Source of the DNA: Clostridiales bacterium | Lineage (GTDB): Bacteria > Bacillota > Clostridia > Saccharofermentanales > Saccharofermentanaceae | DNA length: 64,000 nt | Assembly: GCA_017428155.1 (NCBI GenBank) | Contig: JAFRRJ010000020.1 | Coordinates: 1 to 64,000, forward strand | Direction of reading: 5' to 3' | Shown: piece after piece, positions 1 to 7,806 of the stretch | Layout of the letters: each line of letters starts with the position of its first letter | How positions within the stretch are numbered: position 1 is the stretch's first letter | Program-made: the position numbers and the translations under genes | The notes under the pieces: generated by a model | Database searches by the model: none | What the model was told of the DNA's origin: nothing | What the model saw: the letters and a program-made list of their open reading frames with translations, nothing else

Positions 1-3
1 ATA

Positions 4-324
4 TTACATTCTAATAAACTGTTTATCCGCATCATATTCATCACTGACAAAACGCTCAACCGTCATGTGGAGATCGTATTTCTCGCGTAATAGAGCAAGC
101 TGCTTCATCATAGGTGATGCATGATGCTCATCTATAGCGGCCTGATCCGTCCATGAGTCTATGAGCAGAACTGTCTCAGGATCATCAAGCGGAACAAAAT
201 ACTGATATCTGAGATTGCCTTTTTCAGCACGAATCGCATCCGCTATTCCGGACTTTTCCATCTCTTCGGCAAATGCTCTTGCACTTCCGTTCTTTCCTTT
301 GTAATAAAGATTTACCGTTATCAT
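4..324 (-). CDS. ABM-domain (YgiN-like) putative monooxygenase
   Basis: A 106-residue protein with the pattern of the antibiotic biosynthesis monooxygenase / YgiN family: an N-terminal beta strand (ITVNLYYKG), a central stretch around PETVLLIDSWTDQAAID followed by EHHAS, and a C-terminal strand ending near the stop. The usual family length is 95-110 residues, so it looks complete. Family members are small dimeric ferredoxin-like proteins acting on quinones, polyketides or haem without a metal; the substrate here cannot be told. It stands alone behind the repeated promoter/leader element at 342-427, which also precedes the DUF4261 gene 5 kb away, suggesting shared regulation. Confidence is good for the fold and low for the reaction. 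Confidence 0.75.
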   Translation of the reverse strand: MITVNLYYKGKNGSARAFAEEMEKSGIADAIRAEKGNLRYQYFVPLDDPETVLLIDSWTDQAAIDEHHASPMMKQLALLREKYDLHMTVERFVSDEYDADKQFIRM

Positions 325-341
325 ATCCCATCATCCTGTTG

Positions 342-427
342 ATTTTCTCGACTAAGGGATCACTCCCTCAGACAAGAAAATTATACCATCCGGGTTTAGT
401 TCTCTTGATAACTTTTTGGTGCTGCAG
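342..427 (-). promoter_or_regulatory. Repeated promoter/leader element, copy 1
   Basis: About 86 bp closely matching 5486-5574. Read on the minus strand it contains an AAGTT...AACTT dyad starting TTATCAAGAG, an extended -10 (TGGTATAAT), and then a hairpin CTGAGGGA-GTGA-TCCCTTAG that would lie at the start of the transcript. It sits just upstream of the monooxygenase-like gene. The -10 and the hairpin are visible in the sequence; the promoter and operator roles are inferred from conservation at two loci. Confidence 0.55.
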
Positions 428-817
428 AAGTATTATATCAAGCGTATTAAGTATCTTGTGATAAAAGCTTTACCGCATCCCGACAAACTGAATACGTCAA
501 GTAGTTCAGCTCATTCCTAACACAAGCAATACTGTAAGAATTATCACAGGAACCGTTACTGTATCATATTCCGGCACCAATCGCTGCGATGATATACCAG
601 AGCCATTCCATCTTACTCACCTCCATTCAAGCCTATCAGTCGGCTGATAAGCTTTTGCTTTCTCAAGTGAGAGTTTGCGATTAGTCATTTCAAAAACTCC
701 ATTGTCTTATCGTAGAATTCATGCATCTTCTTCATGCATGCTTCATTCTTATAAACAAATCTACCCCGTTTCATACTTTCCTAATAATTCACCTAATTTT
801 GCGATAAACGCCACAGA
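428..817. other. Non-coding stretch without a full gene
   Basis: Nothing longer than a short relic is seen here. The only recognisable item is the minus-strand fragment at 506-611, preceded by a good ribosome binding site (GGAGG, 7 nt before its ATG). The rest, including 612-817 downstream of the next gene, holds no convincing ORF, RNA or terminator. Confidence 0.5.
506..611 (-). pseudogene. Possible remnant of a TauE/SafE (TSUP) transporter N-terminus
   Basis: Behind a GGAGG ribosome binding site, an ATG at 609-611 opens MEWLWYIIAAIGAGI and then stops. Shifting frame at that point gives DTVTVPVIILTVLLVLGMS before a second stop. The first segment resembles the start of TauE/SafE-type permeases (a first membrane helix ending in a GAG motif), so this may be a transporter reduced by internal deletion and frameshift. 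Only about 35 residues remain, so the family call is tentative. It could instead be a genuine 15-residue membrane peptide. Confidence 0.25.
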
Positions 818-1123
818 TTATACTTCGTCAGTTTTGCTGATCCACGCAATTTCTCTCGTGTCATAACCGCCTATCACATGAGCTTCCATGCAATCATTAA
901 TTGAATCAAACAAATTATCGGTCTCCACCTCATAATTCTCGTTGCACTTGAAAAGATAAAAACCACTATTGCCATCGTATTTGCATATTGCCAAATAAGA
1001 AAAATGTGCAGCTATTGTTCCGTCATCATTGAACAGATCGCCATAGTTACCTTTAGGTGTATAAAAAAGCACCTTCGCATTATCTAAAATATCGGGAAAG
1101 GAATCGGGAAATTTGTCACTCAT
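818..1123 (-). CDS. Hypothetical protein, 101 aa
   Basis: A soluble, acidic 101-residue protein that I do not recognise. It has no signal peptide or membrane segment; aromatic, beta-rich stretches (AKVLFYTPKGNYGD, FSYLAICKYDGNSGFYLF) suggest a small mixed alpha/beta fold. Its start lies 20 nt after the stop of the metallo-hydrolase gene in the same direction, so it is probably the last gene of that operon. The ribosome binding site is weak, consistent with coupling to the upstream gene. No function is assigned. Confidence 0.55.
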   Translation of the reverse strand: MSDKFPDSFPDILDNAKVLFYTPKGNYGDLFNDDGTIAAHFSYLAICKYDGNSGFYLFKCNENYEVETDNLFDSINDCMEAHVIGGYDTREIAWISKTDEV

Positions 1124-1143
1124 AACAATCGACTGCTGTCTAT

Positions 1144-1959
1144 TTAAAACTCTATTACCAGACCGGTCCTGAACTGTTCTATCTTATCACCCAGTTCTTC
1201 TTTCAGTATTCCGAAAGCCCTGTTTTTAGTACAATGTCCTGTTCCGATATATTCGAGCCCTGCTGCCTTAAGATCATGAGCAACCTCCCTGATATCTCTT
1301 TCGCTGCTGTTCCATAGGTGCAGTCCTCCAAGATACCCGTAGATATGCTGGTCGGGAAATGCCTTCCTGACTTCATCAATGACTATCCCCGGGCCGCTGT
1401 GAGAACAGGAATTTAGTATTACAAGGCCTTTCCCGGTTTCAAGGACAAGACTCTGCTCGTGACAAAGATCATCCGGAACAAATCCGGCCTTGGTTCTCCT
1501 GAGCATATGACCCTTCCTGCCGATATCAGGATAACCGCCGTTTTTGTGGGGAACGATAAATACTCCGTCAGAGATCTTATATACATCGGAGACCTTTACT
1601 ATCCTGTCAGCGTGATCATCCAGCAAGGTCTTGGGTATGCCGCAATAAAACGTAATAAACAATAACCTGCCATAGCAATCCGGAGCAGTCTTTTCGCTTA
1701 CATAGAACTTAGCTTTGCCGTTATGTTCAAAGAATGCGGGAATACCGTTTGCGTGATCGCAGTGTGCATGACTTAATACACCGTAATCCACATCGCTGAT
1801 ATCAATCCCGAGTTTCGCATAATTACGCAGGAAAAGATCGGACCCGCCGGTATCGAGCAGGATCTTCTTACCGCCGTGTTCAATATACAGCGATAATCCC
1901 CACTCCTTTTTTAATCCATCCGATGGGATATTATCTATACCGACTATGATCTTATCCAA
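1144..1959 (-). CDS. Metallo-beta-lactamase-fold hydrolase
   Basis: A 271-residue protein of the MBL-fold subfamily annotated as 7,8-dihydropterin-6-methyl-4-(beta-D-ribofuranosyl)-aminobenzene-5'-phosphate synthase-like. The metal motif HxHxDH is visible as SHAHCDHANG at about residues 62-71. Later metal-binding positions are in NSCSHSGPG, GGLHLW and the GTGHCT block near residue 240. The family coordinates two metals and hydrolyses varied substrates; the true substrate is unknown. It is 15 nt downstream of the TPR membrane protein gene and 20 nt upstream of the 101-residue hypothetical, so the three look like one operon. Confidence 0.8.
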   Translation of the reverse strand: MDKIIVGIDNIPSDGLKKEWGLSLYIEHGGKKILLDTGGSDLFLRNYAKLGIDISDVDYGVLSHAHCDHANGIPAFFEHNGKAKFYVSEKTAPDCYGRLLFITFYCGIPKTLLDDHADRIVKVSDVYKISDGVFIVPHKNGGYPDIGRKGHMLRRTKAGFVPDDLCHEQSLVLETGKGLVILNSCSHSGPGIVIDEVRKAFPDQHIYGYLGGLHLWNSSERDIREVAHDLKAAGLEYIGTGHCTKNRAFGILKEELGDKIEQFRTGLVIEF

Positions 1960-1974
1960 CTGAATCCTTCTCCC

Positions 1975-2772
1975 TTATTCGTTCTTGCTGATGATTTTCT
2001 GAAGCAACTCTTCGGCGAACTTCTTGTATTTAGTGTCGCCGCCAAGATCAATTGCAACCTGAAGGTATTTCCTTGCTCTTTCCGGTTCGCCCTTCAAGAA
2101 AAGCAGTTTTCCCAACGCGTACGAATAACTTACTTCTGTTATGGGATAAAGCGGTTTTATGGTGTCCAGCTGTTTCTGATAGTGCTCTTCTGCGCCTTCG
2201 TAGTTGCCCTGCTGTATCCTCATGTAGAATTCCGCATTCTTAATAGTGGTCTCGCAGCCTTCTATATACTTCGGATTCTTCATTTTCTCCATGAGTTTTC
2301 TAAGCGCTTCTATCTCTTCCTGAGCCTTGTCGAGCTGATCGTTCTTCAGGTAGTACTCGATCATGCACTTGTAATATTCAGACTTATAGCCTTTTGACTT
2401 AATCTTTTTGCAGCACTCATAGACCGAATCGTAATCATCAATGGAGCCGTAACCTCTCGCAACTATTGCATTGTACATCGATACGACAGGGCCTTTTGCC
2501 TTTTTCGCGAAAAGCATGTTCATCTCATCTATAAACTTATGTACCTGGCAATTGTAGAAGAGAGGCAATACTTCGTTAGAGAGCTTTTTCGATGTGAGCT
2601 TAGTAAAGATAAATGCATCAACCAAGACCAGTAATATCGTCACGGCCGTTATCGGTATCGCAGGAACCCATGTGTGTCTGCAGAACCAGAGGTTCGCTAT
2701 GATCATGCCTATGATCTCGACAATTCCGATGCACCAGTATGCGATGTGATATTTCTTATATATTGAAATCAT
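1975..2772 (-). CDS. Membrane-anchored TPR-like protein
   Basis: A 265-residue protein with two N-terminal membrane helices (about residues 10-30 and 35-57, ISIYKKYHIAYWCIGIVEII and PAIPITAVTILLVLVDAFIF), then a cytoplasmic helical region with TPR-like repeats. Examples are the stretch from about 118 (YDSVYECCKKIKSKGYKSEY), the segment with LKNDQLDKAQEEIEALRKL, and the run GKLLFLKGEPERARKYLQVA near the C-terminus. Such proteins usually act as scaffolds; no partner is evident. It is followed after 15 nt by the MBL-fold hydrolase gene, suggesting co-transcription. Fold confidence is good; function unknown. Confidence 0.65.
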   Translation of the reverse strand: MISIYKKYHIAYWCIGIVEIIGMIIANLWFCRHTWVPAIPITAVTILLVLVDAFIFTKLTSKKLSNEVLPLFYNCQVHKFIDEMNMLFAKKAKGPVVSMYNAIVARGYGSIDDYDSVYECCKKIKSKGYKSEYYKCMIEYYLKNDQLDKAQEEIEALRKLMEKMKNPKYIEGCETTIKNAEFYMRIQQGNYEGAEEHYQKQLDTIKPLYPITEVSYSYALGKLLFLKGEPERARKYLQVAIDLGGDTKYKKFAEELLQKIISKNE

Positions 2773-2844
2773 TGTTTTGTTATTACCACCATTTACTTCA
2801 GACTACTATCCTATAATACTGATAATTATCCGGACTATCCTCTG

Positions 2845-3255
2845 TTACAGATCCTTTTCCTCATATGGTTTATCCCAGGAGCCGATCTCTATCAGGTTAC
2901 CTTCAGGATCTGCAATATAGCATGTTCTCTGCCCCCATGGCTCTGTAGTCGGTTCAAGTATCGGCGTGGCTCCACTCTCAGTCACACGTTTAAACGTACT
3001 GTCTACTTCTTCAAAAGAATCCACATAAAGAGCAAGTTCAAAGTGACCGATAGGTCCCTTCAAATAATCGTATTTACGTCCGGTCATCTTCTCAAAATCC
3101 TTACGGCCGTACAGAAGAAATAAAGTTCCATCTTTCACAAGATAGACATTAGACGTATCTTCGTTTTCCTTAATCTCAAAGCCAAGCACATCCCTGTAGA
3201 ACCTGATCATACCGGCCATATCTTCAACAAATAGTCCAACTCCATCCAGATGCAC
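2845..3255 (-). CDS. VOC-family (glyoxalase/dioxygenase superfamily) protein
   Basis: A 136-residue protein with the two beta-alpha-beta-beta-beta modules of the vicinal oxygen chelate family. The first module opens LDGVGLFVEDMAGMIRFYRDVLGF, and the second ends in the diagnostic RTCYIADPEGNLIEIGSW with its metal-binding Glu. Length matches single-domain VOC proteins (120-140 residues). Members include glyoxalase I, fosfomycin or bleomycin resistance proteins and epimerases, and the sequence does not separate these. It is monocistronic-looking, with 40-70 nt gaps on each side and neighbours in the same direction. Confidence 0.8.
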   Translation of the reverse strand: MHLDGVGLFVEDMAGMIRFYRDVLGFEIKENEDTSNVYLVKDGTLFLLYGRKDFEKMTGRKYDYLKGPIGHFELALYVDSFEEVDSTFKRVTESGATPILEPTTEPWGQRTCYIADPEGNLIEIGSWDKPYEEKDL

Positions 3256-3295
3256 AGTTTTTCTCCTTTGTATTTTGTCCTGTTAATTTACCTTA

Positions 3296-3808
3296 CTAAT
3301 TACGATTACGCTTTACTTCATCCATCTCAGCTATCAATTCTTCCAACGGATGATATTCTCCGCCCCACCATTCGAAAACATGCATTCCTTCATCTTCAAG
3401 AACGGACTCGCTTATAGTCATGTCGATACCCAATTTCTTCAGTAAACCCTCGCGATCCAATTTCTCATAATCGAAAGGACACAACTTGCTAAACTCCTTA
3501 TATGAAACACCACAAACTATCTTGTGAACGCCTAGCGAAGCAATAGCACCCAGACATCTCTCACATGGAGCACAACTGGTGTATAAAACAGATTCTGCCA
3601 ACACATCGTCAGAATATTTATTTGCACATTTGTGTACAAGATTGAATTCGGCATGTCCGAAGATCTTCCGTTCAAAATCAGCGGTATTCTCCGCTTCCTC
3701 TAATATCTCTCCGTTATGGACCAGAACTGAGCCAAAAGATTCATGACCTTTTTTTCCTGCGCTAATAGCCAGTTCATAACACTTTCTGATGTATTCTTCG
3801 TTGCTCAT
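3296..3808 (-). CDS. Nucleoside/nucleobase deaminase (CDA superfamily)
   Basis: A 170-residue zinc-dependent deaminase. The HAE zinc/proton-shuttle motif lies at GHAEFN (about residues 51-56) and the second zinc motif PCxxC at SCAPCERCLG (about 78-87). The spacing and the C-terminal extension, which ends in acidic and tryptophan residues (VFEWWGGEYHPLEEL), resemble guanine deaminase or riboflavin-type deaminases rather than tRNA adenosine deaminase TadA, but this is not decisive. It would convert an amino-purine or pyrimidine to the oxo form in the cytosol. It is flanked by unrelated small genes in the same direction. Confidence 0.75.
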   Translation of the reverse strand: MSNEEYIRKCYELAISAGKKGHESFGSVLVHNGEILEEAENTADFERKIFGHAEFNLVHKCANKYSDDVLAESVLYTSCAPCERCLGAIASLGVHKIVCGVSYKEFSKLCPFDYEKLDREGLLKKLGIDMTISESVLEDEGMHVFEWWGGEYHPLEELIAEMDEVKRNRN

Positions 3809-3838
3809 TCTATCCTCATATACTGTCTATAATCAAAT

Positions 3839-4504
3839 CTACGCCTTGCCTTTTGCATTCTTAGTGATGAGACAAGCAAAAGTAATAAGCGATCCCAATC
3901 CCATGTTTGCCATCTGTATTGAATGCACAACGGGAAGATTCGGTCCTAAGAATGTTACTGCATTTACAACCATCATTATGATCATCGGATTTGCGAATGC
4001 GTATCCTTTTGACCATACAGTCTTTCCCCTGAAGATCATGACGAACATAACTACCATCATCGCCATATATACAGGCATAAATACTATTGTGATCGGAGCA
4101 ACCATAAATCCGGCAAATCTCATTATTTCTTCCTGATTGCCACTCCTGCAGACATACATCATAGCTATTGCCAAGATATGAACAAGGGGGCCTAACGATC
4201 CGCATGCCAATGCGCCAATGTGTATTATTTTCGAAGGGTGCCGCAATTGGGGATTAGTTCCTATGATCTTTGATATTCCTTCATAGCCCAAACCTTGAAG
4301 TGCAATTCCTATTCCGCCAAAGAAAACACCCAGAGCAAGCTGCAGATCAGAAACACTTCCATAACCTGCAAACTGTGCCATTACCTGGTCAGGTAAATCA
4401 GGATTTGTATACCAGCCAAGCGGCAACTCACCGCCAATGACGGTTATTATCGCTCCGATCAACCCAATCAGTAGAAGTTTTTTGCTATTAGTATCGCTAT
4501 TCAT
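3839..4504 (-). CDS. Polytopic membrane protein, possibly DUF6796-like
   Basis: A 221-residue integral membrane protein with about six hydrophobic segments: LLLIGLIGAIITVIGG near the N-terminus, LALGVFFGGIGIALQGLG, IGALACGSLGPLVHILAIAM, VAPITIVFMPVYMAMMVVMF, NPMIIMMVVNAVTFLGP and MGLGSLITFACLI. The polar Pro/Asp segment after the first helix (GWYTNPDLPDQ) and the overall layout resemble the DUF6796 family, found in clostridia without a known role. Placement in that family is from memory of its pattern and moderately sure. It sits between the deaminase and the DUF4261 gene, all in one direction. Confidence 0.55.
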   Translation of the reverse strand: MNSDTNSKKLLLIGLIGAIITVIGGELPLGWYTNPDLPDQVMAQFAGYGSVSDLQLALGVFFGGIGIALQGLGYEGISKIIGTNPQLRHPSKIIHIGALACGSLGPLVHILAIAMMYVCRSGNQEEIMRFAGFMVAPITIVFMPVYMAMMVVMFVMIFRGKTVWSKGYAFANPMIIMMVVNAVTFLGPNLPVVHSIQMANMGLGSLITFACLITKNAKGKA

Positions 4505-4552
4505 TAGTCCTTCTCTATGCCAATATACTGATAATTTATCGATCTATTTTGA

Positions 4553-5443
4553 TCATCTGTTTCCGCCTGCAAATTCTCCACAGCAAATATCCAAAACGGT
4601 TCTCATAGGATCCACCATAGAATCTTCATATTGAACATTCCACTTAGGATTACTCTGCATATTGCCTTCTTCATCAATGCTGCCGATCGTTTCACCACTC
4701 TTAATGGGGAATTCATTATCGAACTGGTAGACAGCAACGTCGTACACATAATTTACGATATGATCCGGATTCATCTTCTTAAAATGAACTTGAACATCCG
4801 CCCCGCCAAAAACATAAAATCCTAAAGTATCAACCAGCATCTCATCTGCTTCCGGTATGTTAAAGAAACGCGCATTTACAAACATCTGAACAAAACGCGA
4901 AGAAAGACTATATTTCTTTGCGTTTTGAAACATTTCCGGTGTGATCAGCTTTCCGCTTTGATGAGCATAGACACCTATACATTCCGGATAACACTCCAGT
5001 GCGGCATCAACCTGTCCCAATAAGATCTCAGCCTGGTCTTGATAAGAAAGAGCTCTTCCCAGAGTAGTATTAACTATAATAGTGTGCCTGCATTCGTCTA
5101 TTATTTCACTGGCGTTGGGGACATCCCACATCTGCTGCCGAGCCATATCATCAATGTTAATGCCGGATTCAACAGCTGCTGATAAGAAGGCGGCAATTAC
5201 AGGAACACCCTCAGGTTTATCTTTAAATACTGCTTTGTATTTCGGAATCGGGAACATAAACATATCGCCGGAACTTTTCTTAGACGGCTCAACATACGGG
5301 ATTTCACCAAGATCTCCAAACCGCTTTTCAAGAGCTTTCCTGAACTGTTCAGTCGTCGGTGAATTAGGTTTGCTTTTAAAAAGTAGCTGTACCATCATAA
5401 TTTCAGATCCAATATCTTTAGTTTGATCCATGCTGTTCTCCAA
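4553..5443 (-). CDS. DUF4261 domain protein
   Basis: A 296-residue soluble protein matching the pattern of DUF4261 proteins: an N-terminal MMVQLLFKSKPNSPTTEQF strand-helix, a middle section with HTIIVNTTLGRALSYQDQAEI, and a C-terminal block around SRFVQMFVNARFFN, GFYVFGGADVQVHF and the terminal ESMV-like helix. The family is common in Bacteroidota and Bacillota and its biochemical role is unknown; some members occur with toxin immunity genes. Here it is preceded by the second copy of the promoter/leader element (5486-5574), which links its expression to the monooxygenase-like gene at 4-324. Confidence 0.65.
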   Translation of the reverse strand: MENSMDQTKDIGSEIMMVQLLFKSKPNSPTTEQFRKALEKRFGDLGEIPYVEPSKKSSGDMFMFPIPKYKAVFKDKPEGVPVIAAFLSAAVESGINIDDMARQQMWDVPNASEIIDECRHTIIVNTTLGRALSYQDQAEILLGQVDAALECYPECIGVYAHQSGKLITPEMFQNAKKYSLSSRFVQMFVNARFFNIPEADEMLVDTLGFYVFGGADVQVHFKKMNPDHIVNYVYDVAVYQFDNEFPIKSGETIGSIDEEGNMQSNPKWNVQYEDSMVDPMRTVLDICCGEFAGGNR

Positions 5444-5485
5444 TCGTCCCGATTACAGAAATAACCAAAATTAGTAATCTTTACT

Positions 5486-5574
5486 GATTATTTTCCCGAC
5501 TAAGGGATCACTCCCTCAGACAAGATAATTATATCATCCGGGTTAAGTTCTCTTGATAACTTTTTATGCTGCAG
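5486..5574 (-). promoter_or_regulatory. Repeated promoter/leader element, copy 2
   Basis: Closely matches 342-427. On the minus strand it reads TTATCAAGAGAACTT (dyad AAGTT...AACTT), an extended -10 TGATATAAT, and then the hairpin CTGAGGGA-GTGA-TCCCTTAG, identical in stem and loop to copy 1. It lies 40-130 nt upstream of the DUF4261 start codon. Strong conservation across non-coding DNA at two separate loci indicates a selected regulatory unit. Confidence 0.55.
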
Positions 5575-5660
5575 ATCCATCAATTAAATATGGTTCTGCT
5601 ACTGTTTCCAAAATATATGAGTTCAAAATTTGGGGGCTTTTTGTGGGCTTAAAAAAACGA

Positions 5661-5681
5661 AATGCCCTATTTTAGGGCATT
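5661..5681 (-). terminator. Terminator hairpin beyond the leftmost att site
   Basis: AATGCCCT-ATTTT-AGGGCATT forms a near-perfect hairpin. On the minus strand it is followed by TCGTTTTTTT, the classic intrinsic terminator form. It lies 15 nt past the ELE-stop codons of the att copy at 5696-5710, as expected for the original chromosomal terminator of guaA before the islands inserted. Confidence 0.6.
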
Positions 5682-5695
5682 CCCAGCGTTTTTTC

Positions 5696-5710
5696 ATTAT
5701 TCGAGTTCGA
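5696..5710 (-). other. Attachment-site copy, outer end of element B (guaA 3' end duplicate)
   Basis: The 15-bp ATTATTCGAGTTCGA is identical to 35737-35751, which spans the last codons and stop of guaA. On the minus strand it encodes Leu-Glu-Leu-Glu-stop, like guaA itself (Ile-Glu-Leu-Glu-stop). Beyond the stop, 23 nt of diverged sequence is followed by AAAATAGGGC at the same distance in both places. This is what a tyrosine recombinase site in the 3' end of guaA leaves at the far end of an island. Confidence 0.7.
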
Positions 5711-5780
5711 GCGCTTTTATCTGGAAACCATTTGTAAATGCTTTGTTTTATTTTATTTGCGGGGATTGCTTTGTACTCAT

Positions 5781-5843
5781 TGAACTCATTTGTATATGTT
5801 TTTAAGTTCTCGTGAACTCATTTTGAACTCACGTATGAACTCA
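5781..5843. repeat. Integrase arm-type direct repeats, outer end of element B
   Basis: Four copies of TGAACTCA begin at 5781, 5813, 5824 and 5836; the middle pair is spaced 11 bp. The same pair with identical 11-bp spacing, and 21 bp of identity overall, recurs at 23903-23923 near the other end of the element. Short direct repeats near both ends of an integrase-driven element are expected arm-binding sites. The 5711-6054 interval otherwise holds no gene. Confidence 0.6.
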
Positions 5844-6003
5844 ATAATATAACCTGAGTATGATTAGTTATCAGCCGTTTCGTCTACATTTCCATCCATA
5901 TATATTTGAGCCATTCGTTGACCGACGGAGCGATTAACTATCAAAAAATTATAATCGTTTAGATTAACTATATAAACTACCCTTATTATGTAATATACTT
6001 ACG

Positions 6004-6052
6004 TTTAACTCGTATTTAATTCGTCATCTTAATTGAGTTAAAACGAGTTAAA
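6004..6052. promoter_or_regulatory. GAGTTAAA repeat cluster downstream of the Schlafen-type gene
   Basis: TTTAACTC at 6004-6011 and GAGTTAAA at 6035-6042 and 6045-6052, immediately before the stop codon of the 550-residue gene (6055). The same octamer occurs in both orientations in its promoter region (7753-7806). This suggests binding sites for the winged-helix region of that protein; function inferred. Confidence 0.4.
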
Positions 6053-6054
6053 CT

Positions 6055-7707
6055 TTATTCAACAACTTTGTATTTTGTATATTTCCCGCCGTTCAACAAA
6101 TATATCTTATTCTCTTTTTGAAGTTTTTTAATTAATGAATACGCCTGAGATGGAGTTATCTTTAACAGTTCGCATATATCCTGTTTTGTAATGATGCCAT
6201 TCTGCGTACGGGCCAACTTCAGCACCAACTCAGGATAACGGATACTATCTATATCCGTCTGGCGCACATATTGAATAGATTCATTAATCTCGCGATAAAT
6301 CTTCTTTCCAAGAATATATGACCGATTCTTACCATTACCGGATGCTTCTACCAGTCCCATTTCGATCATATTTTCAACCGCCGACCGCACCTTATTCTCA
6401 CTAAGATTAGTAATTTCAATCATTCTATCGATATTGCATCTTCTTTCATTTTTCAATAATGAAAGAATCATCAACGTGTATATGGACAACGGTTTGCCCT
6501 GACGGTTTTGCTCATCTGCTACAAGCTTTGCAAACGGAAGATCTGCTTTTGCTCTCTGAATAAAAAGTTTTACCGTCCTACTTGTGGATTCTGAATAATC
6601 AGGCCAGGGACGGCCAAAGATAATAGATCCTTCATAGATACGATCAATTCCTCGACCGGTTTTCTCAGCAAGACCTATTCTCTTCATGGCATCAGCAAGA
6701 GCAGGGTTTCTTCCGTGAGGTTCAACCGTCAGTAAGTTTTTCAAGTTCACACCATCAACAAATCCACCAGGATTACTGATAACTAAGCCCTCATCATCAA
6801 TAAGGACACGTACTTCTCCTATCATCGTATAATCTCTATGACAGAAGGCATTGACTAAACCTTCTCTGAAAGCTGCCCAATCAAATTCCGGAATCGGGAT
6901 CCTGAATAATCCGTATTCCGTTTCACGCTCAGGATTCCATGCTTTCAGATATGTCTCATAGTTTTCAAACACCTCTAAAAGAGGTTTTGTGCTATCTTCA
7001 TTCATCCTGACAGCCGTTCCTTCCAATACTTGAAAAGTTGACTTGGCTGTCGGCATAAGCTCTTGTATGCGTTCTTCCTTACCAATCAGAAGCATTCCGG
7101 TAACTGTAGGAGTTAGTTTTCCTCCTACTTCTGTTACAAGTCTAAGTGCTATATCTAATTCATCATCCGGCAATGACAACAATGATTTTTCGCCACCTTG
7201 CCTGTTCTGAATAATTTTCCTCAGTCTGACTCTTTGATTGGGATCGAGATCCTTTATAGTAGCTCCTGGAAGTGGCTGAGCTGAAAAATCCAGCAGTCCC
7301 AATTCTGACAGCCGCGAAGGAATCTCATATGAATACATCGGAACAACTTCAGGAGTCCCATCCATTTTGAGCCTACGGCGAAGTATTTTACCTGATGATG
7401 TAGAAACAATTGCTCTGCTCCTAGGAACTTCTATCTTAAGAATATCCTTTCCATCTGTTATTATTTCCGCTCTTACAGAAACTGGTGGAACTGTATTGTT
7501 AGCAATTAAAGCCGTTACACCTACAGCATCTTTATGTTTCTCATGAACACCAGTTATTGATCCGTCATCCTCGACGCCAAGATATAAAACTCCGCCAATG
7601 GTATTTGTCATACCGACAATTTCCTCGATCAGATCATGATCTGAGTAACACTTCACATCACTTTTGAACTCTATTTCCAGGGTTTCGTTCAATGGTATGG
7701 TTCGCAT
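6055..7707 (-). CDS. Schlafen/AlbA_2-type ATP-binding transcriptional regulator-like protein
   Basis: A 550-residue protein. Residues about 5-120 form a Schlafen AlbA_2 (AAA_4) domain (LEIEFKSDVKC, NTIGGVLYLGVEDDGSITG). Residues 270-380 carry the HATPase_c_4-type region (REGLVNAFCHRDY, VISNPGGFVDGV, GLAEKTGRGIDRI). The last 150 residues hold two winged helix-turn-helix segments (NIDRMIEITNLSENKVRSAV, TKQDICELLKITPSQAYSLI). Family members are putative RNA or DNA-binding regulators often found on mobile elements. The gene is flanked on both sides by GAGTTAAA repeats, suggesting autoregulation. It is the outermost cargo gene of element B. Confidence 0.75.
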   Translation of the reverse strand: MRTIPLNETLEIEFKSDVKCYSDHDLIEEIVGMTNTIGGVLYLGVEDDGSITGVHEKHKDAVGVTALIANNTVPPVSVRAEIITDGKDILKIEVPRSRAIVSTSSGKILRRRLKMDGTPEVVPMYSYEIPSRLSELGLLDFSAQPLPGATIKDLDPNQRVRLRKIIQNRQGGEKSLLSLPDDELDIALRLVTEVGGKLTPTVTGMLLIGKEERIQELMPTAKSTFQVLEGTAVRMNEDSTKPLLEVFENYETYLKAWNPERETEYGLFRIPIPEFDWAAFREGLVNAFCHRDYTMIGEVRVLIDDEGLVISNPGGFVDGVNLKNLLTVEPHGRNPALADAMKRIGLAEKTGRGIDRIYEGSIIFGRPWPDYSESTSRTVKLFIQRAKADLPFAKLVADEQNRQGKPLSIYTLMILSLLKNERRCNIDRMIEITNLSENKVRSAVENMIEMGLVEASGNGKNRSYILGKKIYREINESIQYVRQTDIDSIRYPELVLKLARTQNGIITKQDICELLKITPSQAYSLIKKLQKENKIYLLNGGKYTKYKVVE

Positions 7708-7752
7708 GATGATAACTACCTCCCGCGTCTTTCTAACTCAAATTCTAACGCA

Positions 7753-7806
7753 TTTAACTCATTTTGTCGAGTTAAAATAGCAATTTAACTCATCGAACAA
7801 GTTAAA
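7753..7806 (-). promoter_or_regulatory. GAGTTAAA operator cluster upstream of the Schlafen-type gene
   Basis: TTTAACTC at 7753-7760, GAGTTAAA at 7769-7776 (an inverted pair with 8 bp between), TTTAACTC at 7784-7791 and AAGTTAAA at 7799-7806. They occupy the space between the ABC permease stop and the Schlafen-type start, where its promoter must lie. Operator role inferred from symmetry and from the matching cluster at 6004-6052. Confidence 0.45.

Noticed and set aside
342..427. SAM-I (S-box) riboswitch suggested by TTATCAAGAG
   Set aside because: Only the opening decamer fits; the GGAGGGA...GGCCC core and GGCAACC are missing, and a -10 hexamer lies in the middle.
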